In this document: positions 16,232 to 23,704 of the stretch, piece after piece | Numbering within the stretch: the first letter of the stretch is position 1 | How the letters are laid out: every line of letters starts with the position of its first letter | Source: Prochlorococcus sp. AG-424-A03 | GTDB taxonomy: Bacteria > Cyanobacteriota > Cyanobacteriia > PCC-6307 > Cyanobiaceae | Assembly (NCBI GenBank): GCA_003213375.1 | Contig: QCNA01000014.1 | Location: forward strand, 1 to 32,400 | Length of the DNA: 32,400 bases | Reading direction: 5' to 3' | Notes under the pieces: generated by a model | What the model was told of the DNA's origin: nothing | Seen by the model: only the letters and a program-made list of their open reading frames with translations | The model's database searches: none | Position numbers and translations under genes: made by a program

Positions 16232-16675
16232 ATGGAAACAAAAAACTCAATATCTATAAAGCGCTCAATAGCTATTAAAGCTGTAGTTACACCAACTTGG
16301 AAGGAAGATGCTGAAAAAGAATTAAGTAAAGCAATTTCAAACATTGATCAGCAATTATCGCAACTGGAGCAAGAGGGGCAACAAATAGTAAATAATATTA
16401 GATCCCAATCGGTTAATCCCCTAGATCCAAGAGTTCAAGAACAGGTTAGTCAGGTGCAACAACAAGTCGCAGCAAAACGAAATGAAATTGAAGAACAAAA
16501 AAGAAATCTTCTTCAACAACAGAGTCAAGTTCGCGAATTAAAAATGGACGAAATTGTTGATCAAGGGCAAATGGATAGTTTCTGTGATGTCACTGTGGGA
16601 GACAATCTAATTGAAAAAATGCAAGTATCGATTACGGTTAAGGATGGAGTTATTCAATCTATAGATAATAATTAA
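16232..16675 (+). CDS. YlqD family protein
   Basis: A 147-residue protein with an N-terminal strand-forming part (SIKRSIAIKAVVTPTWK), a long Gln/Glu-rich coiled coil (about residues 25-105: ISNIDQQLSQLEQEGQQIV and VQQQVAAKRNEIEEQKRNLL) and a C-terminal beta domain (FCDVTVGDNL, QVSITVKDGVIQSI). This is the YlqD arrangement found in cyanobacteria and Firmicutes; its function is not established. It ends the core-gene run before the accessory island. A loose inverted repeat (AAGATTTA 16680-16687 with TAAATCTT 16708-16715, 20-nt loop) follows the stop and could be a weak terminator. Confidence 0.85.
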   Translation: METKNSISIKRSIAIKAVVTPTWKEDAEKELSKAISNIDQQLSQLEQEGQQIVNNIRSQSVNPLDPRVQEQVSQVQQQVAAKRNEIEEQKRNLLQQQSQVRELKMDEIVDQGQMDSFCDVTVGDNLIEKMQVSITVKDGVIQSIDNN

Positions 16676-16750
16676 AGAGAAGATTTAGTATTTTTGATAA
16701 ATATAAGTAAATCTTAATTTCGAAAAGTTTTAAATTCTAATCGATCTAAA

Positions 16751-16892
16751 TTATTACTTTCTTAAGTTTTAAGAGTTCCCACTGTGAACATGATTTCGTA
16801 TAATTAAAACAAGAGTTTAAAGGGTTCTTAACCATAAAAACTTTAGGAAGTTTGGTAGAAATCCCTTGAAACTTATGCAATAACAATTTTCT
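16751..16892 (+). promoter_or_regulatory. Stranded copy of the pdhC promoter and leader
   Basis: Aligned with the true pdhC upstream region: TTATTACTTTCTTAA (16751-16765) equals 18514-18528, TTCCC (16776-16780) equals 18539-18543, and GTATAATTAAA (16798-16808) equals 18561-18571, with no gap between these blocks. The TATAAT box is at 16799-16804, and the distance to the ATG is 90 bases here against 93 in the pdhC copy. Downstream it leads only into the peptide MSHEILRP followed by a stop, so any transcript would be non-productive or a small RNA. It may be the original pdhC promoter, now separated from its gene. Confidence 0.6.
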
Positions 16893-16910
16893 TATGTCTC
16901 ACGAAATATT
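16893..16910. repeat. 18-bp direct repeat, left copy (attL-like)
   Basis: TATGTCTCACGAAATATT is identical to 18659-18676, where it forms the pdhC start codon and first codons. The sequences diverge completely just after it. In this copy the following bases create an inverted repeat GTCTCA (16896-16901), 8-nt spacer, TGAGAC (16910-16915), a shape like a tyrosine-recombinase core site. Confidence 0.65.
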
Positions 16911-17105
16911 GAGACCTTAGTAAAACTAAACGTTCTTGGTCTGTAGACATCATTTAGACACTAAAGACTAATAATTATAGTTCCAGTTATTCTCTATAGT
17001 CTTGCCTTCTTCAATAGACAGATAAGTAGACATTTGCTTATGAGTGAATACGAGTAATCAACAATAACCCTATGCTTATGTTTTGTTAGGAATCAGATGT
17101 AGAAA

Positions 17106-17753
17106 TTAAGCATACTTAATTGAACAATTAATTCCATCATGATCACTATTATTTTCAGTTGAAATTCTCCTTACGCTTTCTGCCTTTAAGTCATTTGAAA
17201 TAACTATGTGAATAAGACCAAGATTTGTAGTCAATAAATTAAATCCATCGATCATATTTTGTAAAGAAGAAAATACTATTTCCGGTTGATTCTTTTTCGG
17301 AATATTCTGATTAAAATCTCCAAGAATAATAGTTTTCTCATTTGAAAAACTTAAATTTTGAATAAAAGAGAGATGATCCTCCCATGGTTTACGATCTTTT
17401 CTCCCTGTGCTTACGTGGGCAAATCTCCATGGAATGCAAAGACCAACAATTTTGATTCCTTTTGTTAAACCTGATATAAATCTCCCTGTTGGGATTTCCT
17501 TTGAACCTATTTGATTAACGTCAGTCCATTTATCTTTTGACCAAAGGATTACCTTCCTACGTCCATTTTTGGTTTTATAACCATAATCCTCATGAGAAGA
17601 AATAATATATCCATCTTTTGGGAGCAAATTCTCGTATCCTTCTGTAAGACAGATAATATCAGAATCAAATTGATCAATAAAAAATTTACCTCTCTTGGAT
17701 GTAGGAGTTGCCCAATCTGAATTCCAACAAGATATTTTTAATGATGAATCCAA
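17106..17753 (-). CDS. Endonuclease/exonuclease/phosphatase (EEP) superfamily protein
   Basis: A 215-residue protein with EEP landmarks: KISCWNSDW at the start (usual WN motif), CLTEGY with metal-ligand E38, ILGDFNQN with D146 and N148, and NSDHDGI with D204/H205. It has no signal peptide, so it acts in the cytosol; DNA, RNA or a phospho-ester are possible substrates. The Asp normally found before the last strand (usually IDxI) appears as Ile in LIHIVIS, so catalysis may be altered. It follows the GIY-YIG gene by 16 bases in the same direction and is presumably in one operon. It is not part of the core gene set I associate with this locus. Confidence 0.7.
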   Translation of the reverse strand: MDSSLKISCWNSDWATPTSKRGKFFIDQFDSDIICLTEGYENLLPKDGYIISSHEDYGYKTKNGRRKVILWSKDKWTDVNQIGSKEIPTGRFISGLTKGIKIVGLCIPWRFAHVSTGRKDRKPWEDHLSFIQNLSFSNEKTIILGDFNQNIPKKNQPEIVFSSLQNMIDGFNLLTTNLGLIHIVISNDLKAESVRRISTENNSDHDGINCSIKYA

Positions 17754-17769
17754 CTTGTAAAGTTCCTAT

Positions 17770-18378
17770 TTAATCAAAGGAATAAGTTTCGTTATAGATA
17801 TCTTGTAAATTTTTTCCATTGTAATACCAATAAGGAGCACCATGCATTGGACCAGTTCTATCCAATAATTTGTTCGTAAGGTTTGAGAGGAACCAAGATT
17901 CTCCTCCATAAGAAACTTGTCTAGCATTCAAAATTGTACAGACTTCCTCATTCCTTCCAAACTTTAAAATATCTCCTTCTTTTAGACCCATTTCGAAGAA
18001 GTTTTGATTTGGACGCCTTTTTTTCTTGAATTTTTCCGCCGATGCAGTTGCTTCAAGATCGATTTTTTTTGCTTCGTCTTGAACACTTGGTGTAACATCT
18101 TCAATTGCCATTAGTGATAAAACAGCAATTGCCTGTTCTGGGTTGATATTAAAAAACTCTCTTTTTGGGTTAACTCTGCTTGGTTCAAATGCTGTATGAA
18201 ATGCTTTTTCTGTTTTATCTACATCTTTCACTTTCGCTGCATATTCACATTCAAAAGGTAACGGCACACCAGTTGAATATAAGTCAGCAAGTCTAAGTTC
18301 TACATCTCTTGTCGTCTTACCAATCTTTACCATGTTAGGCATTGCTGGATTAGTTAAAACGTAAACACTTCCTTCCAT
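17770..18378 (-). CDS. GIY-YIG nuclease (T5orf172) with C-terminal DUF4357-like domain
   Basis: Residues 1-85 match the T5orf172/MUG113 branch of GIY-YIG nucleases: VYVLTNPAMPNMVKIGKTT, R29, STGVPLPFECEYAAKV, E57 in KTEKAFH, and RVNPKREFF. Residues 90-125 are a charged linker with KKKRRP. Residues 126-200 (GLKEGDILKF, VSYGGESWFLSNLTNKLL, PYWYYNGKNL) resemble DUF4357, a domain often found with restriction or modification proteins. The predicted role is sequence-specific DNA cutting, possibly defence; the substrate is unknown. It is the first gene of a two-nuclease unit inside the putative element. No good ribosome-binding site precedes the ATG at 18378. Confidence 0.75.
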   Translation of the reverse strand: MEGSVYVLTNPAMPNMVKIGKTTRDVELRLADLYSTGVPLPFECEYAAKVKDVDKTEKAFHTAFEPSRVNPKREFFNINPEQAIAVLSLMAIEDVTPSVQDEAKKIDLEATASAEKFKKKRRPNQNFFEMGLKEGDILKFGRNEEVCTILNARQVSYGGESWFLSNLTNKLLDRTGPMHGAPYWYYNGKNLQDIYNETYSFD

Positions 18379-18513
18379 AAATGTAAAATCAGAATTTTCT
18401 AAATTAATTCAATAATCTTTCAATTAATCTTATATCCCCTGTCAATAAACAATAATTAGTAATTAATACTTTATCTAAATTCCCTCTAACCCGCCTGTAA
18501 ATCTATACCCTAT

Positions 18514-18571
18514 TTATTACTTTCTTAATCTTCTTGTATTCCCCTAAGTTACATACCTTTGTATAATTAAA
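18514..18571 (+). promoter_or_regulatory. pdhC promoter
   Basis: TATAAT at 18562-18567 is a perfect -10 box. An exact 15-mer TTATTACTTTCTTAA (18514-18528) and TTCCC at the -35 position (18539-18543, 18 bases before TATAAT) are conserved in the stranded copy at 16751-16808. Conservation at identical spacing suggests both are functional sites, with the 15-mer being an activator site or UP-like element. No good TTGACA is present. Confidence 0.6.
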
Positions 18572-18601
18572 TTATCAAGTGAATGGGTGTTCAAACGTCA
18601 A

Positions 18602-18617
18602 GAAGTGTAGACACTTC
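18602..18617. promoter_or_regulatory. Perfect 16-bp palindrome in the pdhC leader
   Basis: GAAGTGT (18602-18608), AG, ACACTTC (18611-18617) is a perfect dyad. It lies about 35 bases after the -10 box and 43 before the pdhC ATG, so it is transcribed. It could be a repressor operator or an RNA hairpin. It is absent from the stranded left promoter copy. Confidence 0.45.
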
Positions 18618-18658
18618 CGTAGACACCACGTCCAAAACCCTTGCAAACACTAACCTGC

Positions 18659-18676
18659 TATGTCTCACGAAATATT
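18659..18676. repeat. 18-bp direct repeat, right copy (attR-like)
   Basis: TATGTCTCACGAAATATT, identical to 16893-16910. Here it covers the last leader base, the pdhC start codon and the codons for Met-Ser-His-Glu-Ile. Confidence 0.65.
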
Positions 18677-20027
18677 CATGCCTGCCTTGAGTTCTACTAT
18701 GACAGAGGGCAAGATTGTGGAATGGTTGAAAAATCCAGGAGATAAAGTTGAAAGAGGTGAATCTGTCTTGGTTGTTGAATCTGACAAGGCAGATATGGAT
18801 GTTGAATCTTTTCAAGATGGATATCTTGCAGCTGTTTTAATGCCCGCTGGCAGCACTGCACCAGTGGGAGAGACTATCGGTCTTATTGTAGAAAATGAGG
18901 ATGAGATAGCTTCTGTTCAAGAACAAAATAAAGGAAAACAACCCGAAGTTTCTAGTTCGGATCAACTTGAATTGGTAAGCAATAAAACGGAAGAAAAACC
19001 TGAAGTTCAAAGTGAAATTGTTGAAAAAAAAGAAAAAGAAGTTGTATTAATGAGTGAAAAGGCAGCCCCATCTTTCAGTAGCGATCAAATAAATGCTGCT
19101 ACGAGTAATGTTTCTTCGAGGGTGATTGCATCTCCAAGAGCTAAAAAACTTGCCTCTCAAATGGGTGTTGATTTAGCAAAGGTTCATGGATCCGGACCTC
19201 ACGGAAGGATTCAAGCCGATGATATTTTAAAAGCTAATGGCCAACCAGTCTCTATACCATGGATAGGTGAAGGTGGTTCTCCTGCAAGTGTACCTGGTGC
19301 AAATTTGGGAGTTGAAAGTAAACCAGAAACTTCAGGAAATAGTTTTGGTAATCCCGGAGAAACAGTTCAATTTAATACTCTTCAAAAAGCGGTAAATAAA
19401 AATATGGAATCTAGTTTAGATGTGCCATGTTTTAGGGTGGGTTATTCCATTAACACAGATAAATTAGATAATTTCTACAAAAAAGTAAAACAGAACGGAG
19501 TTACTATGACTGCTTTACTAGTAAAGGCAGTTGCAAAGACACTAAAGAAACATCCTCAAGTTAACTCAAGTTTTTCAGAAAATGGAATTTCTTATCCAGA
19601 AAATATAAATATTGCTGTTGCTGTTGCGATGGAAGATGGTGGACTAATAACTCCAGTTTTGAAAGAACCATGCAATACTGATTTATTTGAATTGTCTAGG
19701 GAATGGAAAGATCTCGTAAAAAGATCAAGATCAAAACAATTAGAACCTGATGAATACTCAACAGGAACTTTCACTTTATCTAACCTTGGAATGTTTGGCG
19801 TTGATAGATTTGACGCAATTCTTCCTCCAGGTACCGGTGCTATTTTAGCCATAGCATCATCGAAACCAACCGTTGTTGCTAATAGTGATGGTTCAATATC
19901 TGTTAAAAAAATAATGCAAGTAAATCTAACAGCTGATCATAGAGTGATCTACGGAGCTGATGGAGCTTCATTCTTAAAAGACTTGGCTTCCCTAATTGAA
20001 GATGAGCCAGAGACTCTTGTCTCCTAA
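18660..20027 (+). CDS. pdhC: Pyruvate dehydrogenase E2 (dihydrolipoamide acetyltransferase)
   Basis: Core of the pyruvate dehydrogenase complex; moves acetyl groups from E1 via a lipoyl arm to CoA. The single N-terminal lipoyl domain has K43 in ESDKADMDVE as the lipoylation site. An acidic/Lys-rich linker (about 80-150) follows, then the peripheral-subunit-binding domain with ASPRAKKLASQMGVDL and GSGPHGRI. The catalytic domain ends in LTADHRVIYGADGASFL with the active-site His427. The 455 aa length and the DHRVIYGADG form match cyanobacterial and plastid E2. The first 17 bases of the gene form part of the direct repeat, so an insertion here could leave the protein unchanged. queA follows after 6 bases. 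Confidence 0.94.
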   Translation: MSHEIFMPALSSTMTEGKIVEWLKNPGDKVERGESVLVVESDKADMDVESFQDGYLAAVLMPAGSTAPVGETIGLIVENEDEIASVQEQNKGKQPEVSSSDQLELVSNKTEEKPEVQSEIVEKKEKEVVLMSEKAAPSFSSDQINAATSNVSSRVIASPRAKKLASQMGVDLAKVHGSGPHGRIQADDILKANGQPVSIPWIGEGGSPASVPGANLGVESKPETSGNSFGNPGETVQFNTLQKAVNKNMESSLDVPCFRVGYSINTDKLDNFYKKVKQNGVTMTALLVKAVAKTLKKHPQVNSSFSENGISYPENINIAVAVAMEDGGLITPVLKEPCNTDLFELSREWKDLVKRSRSKQLEPDEYSTGTFTLSNLGMFGVDRFDAILPPGTGAILAIASSKPTVVANSDGSISVKKIMQVNLTADHRVIYGADGASFLKDLASLIEDEPETLVS

Positions 20028-20033
20028 ATTTAA

Positions 20034-21164
20034 TTGATTTCTCAAATTAATAATGAAGAAAGAGATTATAAGCTTGAAGCTTATGATTATTTACTTGATC
20101 CTTCATTAATTGCTAGTAAACCTTCTGCAATTAGGCATGAATCAAGATTGATGATAGTTAGAAATAGTTTTTTAGAAGAAGACTGTTTAACTAATAAATT
20201 TACCAAGAATCTTTTAGATGAATTTAGAGAAGGGGATCTTGTAATTGTAAATAATACTAAAGTTATGAAAGCTAGGTTAAAGGTTGAATTAGAAAATAAG
20301 ACATTAGTAGAATTATTAGTTTTAGAAAGATCCCATGAATGTGTTTGGTTATGTTTGGCAAAGCCAGCAAAAAAGTTAAAAATAAATAGAAAATTAAAAT
20401 TAAAATCTCCATTAGCACAAGATATTAATTTGATTGTTGATGGAGTTGATGAAGAAACTGGAGGGAGATTTATTAAATTTCCGGAAAATATAACTTGTCT
20501 CAATTCAATGAATGAACTTCTTGATAAATACGGGGAAATCCCTCTTCCTCCTTATATAAAAAATTCCGAAGAAGAATCTTTTCATGAGAAAAGTTATCAA
20601 ACTGAGTATGCAACAAATCCAGGGGCAGTTGCTGCACCAACAGCTGGTTTACACTTAAGCAAAAGTCTTATTTCCAATCTAAAAAAAAAAGGCGTAATAA
20701 TCTTACCGATAACTTTGCACGTGGGTTATGGAACATTCAAACCAATTGATCAAGAAGATTTAAGTAACTTAAAACTTCACAAAGAATGGGTAAGTGTTAA
20801 TAAGGAAGTAGTGGAGGAAATAAAAAGAATAAAGAAAACAGATAGAAAAATAATTGCTATTGGTACAACTAGCGTAAGAGCTCTTGAAAGTTGTTATTCT
20901 CACGAAATTAATGACTTTATTCCCATAGCTAAATACGTAGATTTAGTAATTAAGCCAGGTTATAAATTTAAGGTGGTTGATGGATTATTAACTAATTTTC
21001 ATCTCCCTAAAAGTTCATTATTACTTTTAGTAAGTGCAATGATTGGTAGAGAAAGATTATTAGATCTATATAAAAAAGCCATAAAAGAAAAATTTAGATT
21101 CTTCTCTTATGGCGATGCGATGTATATTTCACCAGATTCATTACTGGAGAAAAAATTGATTTAG
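20034..21164 (+). CDS. queA: S-adenosylmethionine:tRNA ribosyltransferase-isomerase
   Basis: Adds the ribosyl moiety of SAM to 7-aminomethyl-7-deazaguanine in tRNA to form epoxyqueuosine. The family blocks are [14 protein letters not shown] near the start, [62 protein letters not shown] and [18 protein letters not shown]. It has 376 aa. The start is taken as TTG 20034, because no ATG lies between the pdhC stop and the conserved N-terminus; about 10 extra residues precede the usual start. It converges on cysK with stops overlapping by 4 bases. Confidence 0.93.
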   Translation: MISQINNEERDYKLEAYDYLLDPSLIASKPSAIRHESRLMIVRNSFLEEDCLTNKFTKNLLDEFREGDLVIVNNTKVMKARLKVELENKTLVELLVLERSHECVWLCLAKPAKKLKINRKLKLKSPLAQDINLIVDGVDEETGGRFIKFPENITCLNSMNELLDKYGEIPLPPYIKNSEEESFHEKSYQTEYATNPGAVAAPTAGLHLSKSLISNLKKKGVIILPITLHVGYGTFKPIDQEDLSNLKLHKEWVSVNKEVVEEIKRIKKTDRKIIAIGTTSVRALESCYSHEINDFIPIAKYVDLVIKPGYKFKVVDGLLTNFHLPKSSLLLLVSAMIGRERLLDLYKKAIKEKFRFFSYGDAMYISPDSLLEKKLI

Positions 21165-22147
21165 GCTTTGACTGGTTCTTGAATGATTCCGCTTGGAACT
21201 TCAGTAAACATAATTGATGATAAATACCTCTCTGCTAAATCAGGTAGAACAACTACAATTGTCTTTCCAGCATATTCATCTTGTTCAGCTAATCTAACCG
21301 CAGCTGCAGCAGCGGCTCCACAAGATATTCCTACTAATAGACCTTCCTCTTTGGCTAATCTAAGAGCCATCTCTATTGATTCGTCATTTGTTACTTGTTC
21401 AACCTTGTCAACAATTGATAAGTCAAGGTTCTTAGGAATAAATCCTGCTCCAATTCCTTGGATTTTATGTGGTCCGGATTTAACCTCTTCTCCATTCATT
21501 GTCTGTGTAATAACAGGACTATGTGATGGTTCAACAGCTACAGAAGTGATATTCTTGCCCTTCTCTTGCTTAATGTATCTTGAAACTCCTGTAATTGTGC
21601 CGCCAGTTCCAACCCCTGCTACTAGGACATCAATTTCGCCATCACAATCATCCCAGATTTCTGGTCCAGTAGTTTTGAAATGAATTTCAGGGTTCGCTGG
21701 GTTATCAAATTGACCTGGCATGAAATATTGAGAAGGATTACTTTCTGCAATTTCTTTAGCCTTAGCTATTGCTCCAGGCATACCTTTAGATGCCTCTGTT
21801 AAAACAATTTCAGCACCCAACACTGCCATAACCCTTCTTCGTTCAATTGACATGGATTCTGGCATTGTAAGGATCAGTTTATAACCTCTTGCTGAAGCAG
21901 TAAAAGCTAAAGCAATTCCTGTATTTCCAGAAGTTGGCTCAACAATAGTTTTGTCTTTTGTAAGTTTCCCACTTTTCTCTGCATCCCAAATCATGTTTGC
22001 GCCAATCCTACATTTGACACTATAAGCGGGGTTTCTACCTTCAATTTTTGCAAGTACTGTAGCTTTCGCGTTTTTAGTAACTGATTTTAATTTTACTAAT
22101 GGAGTGTTTCCAATAGCAAAACTGTTGTCCTCATAAATTTTTGCCAT
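21161..22147 (-). CDS. cysK: Cysteine synthase A
   Basis: A PLP enzyme making cysteine from O-acetylserine and sulfide. [12 protein letters not shown] opens the fold, K45 in [10 protein letters not shown] is the PLP lysine, [11 protein letters not shown] is the substrate loop, [14 protein letters not shown] binds the PLP phosphate and [10 protein letters not shown] is conserved. At 328 aa the length is normal. It heads a group of sulfur amino-acid genes on the minus strand (with the two trans-sulfuration enzymes just upstream). Its 3' end overlaps queA convergently by 4 bases, with no terminator. Confidence 0.95.
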   Translation of the reverse strand: MAKIYEDNSFAIGNTPLVKLKSVTKNAKATVLAKIEGRNPAYSVKCRIGANMIWDAEKSGKLTKDKTIVEPTSGNTGIALAFTASARGYKLILTMPESMSIERRRVMAVLGAEIVLTEASKGMPGAIAKAKEIAESNPSQYFMPGQFDNPANPEIHFKTTGPEIWDDCDGEIDVLVAGVGTGGTITGVSRYIKQEKGKNITSVAVEPSHSPVITQTMNGEEVKSGPHKIQGIGAGFIPKNLDLSIVDKVEQVTNDESIEMALRLAKEEGLLVGISCGAAAAAAVRLAEQDEYAGKTIVVVLPDLAERYLSSIMFTEVPSGIIQEPVKA

Positions 22148-22231
22148 TTATATATTGAGAAAATATATATTAATACTAACTATTATTCAGAAAAAGAGTA
22201 TATAAGTTTCTATACGGTAAATACTAGGAAT

Positions 22232-23701
22232 TTAGAAATTATTTAGTGCTTCAGAAAAGCTTTTCCATAATTGATCTTGGTCTTCTAATCCAACTGATAC
22301 TCTAATAAGGTGCGAGGGTATACCAAAACTTTCAGCCCAATCCAACTCGTCATAATGAGCTAGTAAAACATAAGGACAAACTAGAGTAAATTTTGTACCT
22401 AAACTAGGTCCTTTAGATACTTGTAGAGAATCATAAAATTTCTTGGCTTTTTTCAATCCTCCATTTAATTCAAATGATAATAAGCAGCCGTATCCTCCAT
22501 CAGAAGTAAGTAAAGAATTAAAATTTGGACAATTTTCAGGATGGAAAATATTCTTAATCTCACTATGAGTCTCTAATCTTTTTTTTAATTCTAAACATGC
22601 TTTATTTTGTTCAAAAACTCGTTGTTTTACATCTCTACTAACTTTCTCTAGATAAACTGTATCTCCATCAGAAAGTGTTGGAAGATTAATCTCTTTTAAT
22701 GCATTTCTAAATTGATCAATCCATTTGCTTTTTGGATTTAGTATTAATGATCCGGCAAGAATATCACCACTACCTGAAAAAATTTTTGTAAGTGAGGTAA
22801 AAACTATATCTGCATGTTCTAGAGAATTTATATTTAAATTTGAACCAATTGTATCGTCAACAATTAAGGGAATATTAAACTTTTTTGCTATTTTTGAAAT
22901 TTTTTTAATGTTTACACATTTGAGCATTGGATTACTCGGTAGTTCAATAATTAATGCTGATGGATTTATGATTTTGATTTCTAATTCAATATCTGCGCAA
23001 TTTTCTTCTGTAATTAACTTGGCTCCATGAAAGATATTCATTGGTAATTTAAGTACATCTACATATGGAAAACCAATTTGGAGTGTTGGTTTGGCTGGAA
23101 ATAATTTATATATGATTTCTAATGATGTATGCAATGCAGACATTCCAGATGAAGTTAAGTGAATATCATTAGAGTTAATTTTTGTAGATTTAGAAATTCT
23201 ATTTTTTATTTTTTGAGAACATTCATTCACGTAAGATTTTGGAGGGCAATCTTCAAGACCTAGTTCTATAGCAGCAGCTCTTGAAGAGAGACCAAGACCA
23301 GTATGTTGCCAAAAATATTTTGCATAAATACTTCCTTCTTTTTCAGTAATTAAGAAAGCTAAATTATCTCTTTTTTCTATTAATGAGAATTGTTCAGAAG
23401 TATTTCTATCAATGTATTTTTTAGCTTTAAAAGCTATTCTTTCATTCGGATATGGCCAGATACTTTTATTGTTGTAGTAATTTTGTTTTTTTACTTTTTC
23501 GCATAATCTTTTCACTATGGGGTTTAGCCCGAATCGTGGGTAAATGGACTTCAATAAATTCATACATTCTTGATCTTTTTCCTCGTAATTTATTACATCA
23601 TTCCAAGTTGGTAATGCTACAGAAACAGCATGAATACTATCAGGTATTGCATATCCCAACTCTAAATTTTTCCATATAGGTTTTTTAAGTAAATCTCTCA
23701 A
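22232..23701 (-). CDS. metB: Cystathionine gamma-synthase-like PLP enzyme (extended form)
   Basis: A 489-residue member of the Cys/Met-metabolism PLP family, probably joining cysteine with an activated homoserine to form cystathionine. An N-terminal extension of about 175 residues precedes the aminotransferase-like core. Core landmarks are HLTSSGMSALHTSLEII, PSNPMLKCVNIKKI, the PLP-contact D282 in VDDTIGSNLN, and K306 in FTSLTKIFSGSGDILAG. Strand order and the C-terminal VRVSVGLED-like end (LIRVSVGLEDQDQLW) fit. The extension makes it resemble the long synthases of fungi and some bacteria rather than standard 380-aa MetB. It is 3 bases downstream of the second trans-sulfuration gene, in the same operon. 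Confidence 0.8.
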   Translation of the reverse strand: MRDLLKKPIWKNLELGYAIPDSIHAVSVALPTWNDVINYEEKDQECMNLLKSIYPRFGLNPIVKRLCEKVKKQNYYNNKSIWPYPNERIAFKAKKYIDRNTSEQFSLIEKRDNLAFLITEKEGSIYAKYFWQHTGLGLSSRAAAIELGLEDCPPKSYVNECSQKIKNRISKSTKINSNDIHLTSSGMSALHTSLEIIYKLFPAKPTLQIGFPYVDVLKLPMNIFHGAKLITEENCADIELEIKIINPSALIIELPSNPMLKCVNIKKISKIAKKFNIPLIVDDTIGSNLNINSLEHADIVFTSLTKIFSGSGDILAGSLILNPKSKWIDQFRNALKEINLPTLSDGDTVYLEKVSRDVKQRVFEQNKACLELKKRLETHSEIKNIFHPENCPNFNSLLTSDGGYGCLLSFELNGGLKKAKKFYDSLQVSKGPSLGTKFTLVCPYVLLAHYDELDWAESFGIPSHLIRVSVGLEDQDQLWKSFSEALNNF

Positions 23702-23704
23702 TTT

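Larger units (their letters stand above)
16676..17105. other. 430-bp non-coding stretch with a stranded copy of the pdhC 5' region
   Basis: No gene is visible. From the left it holds a weak inverted repeat, then from 16751 to 16910 a diverged copy of the pdhC promoter, leader and first codons. Then come an imperfect stem (AGACC 16912-16916 with GGTCT 16937-16941, enclosing TTAGT/ACTAA) and four TAGACA hexamers (16944-17032). The remaining 70 bases before the nuclease gene stop are AT-rich and carry nothing I can name. Confidence 0.7.
16893..18658. mobile_element. Putative small integrative element carrying two nuclease genes
   Basis: The region between the two 18-bp repeats is 1.77 kb and contains two minus-strand nuclease genes with no core function, unlike the operons on either side. 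Signs of insertion are the exact direct repeat at both edges, a second promoter for pdhC supplied inside the right edge, the old promoter left outside the left edge, and paired TAGACA hexamers just inside both edges. No integrase or transposase is encoded, so mobility would need a recombinase acting in trans, or the element is a decayed remnant. The borders and interpretation are inferred, not proven. Confidence 0.45.
18379..18659. other. 281-bp intergenic region between the divergent nuclease operon and pdhC
   Basis: It must hold the nuclease-operon promoter (minus strand) and the pdhC promoter (plus strand). On the minus strand TTGACA lies upstream of the GIY-YIG gene, but no -10 box with correct spacing is seen. 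The plus-strand elements (promoter, palindrome, TAGACA pair) are listed separately. Confidence 0.6.

Noticed and set aside
16894-16920. Short ORF MSHEILRP after the stranded pdhC promoter
   Set aside because: Eight codons only; better explained as the left part of the direct repeat than as a gene.
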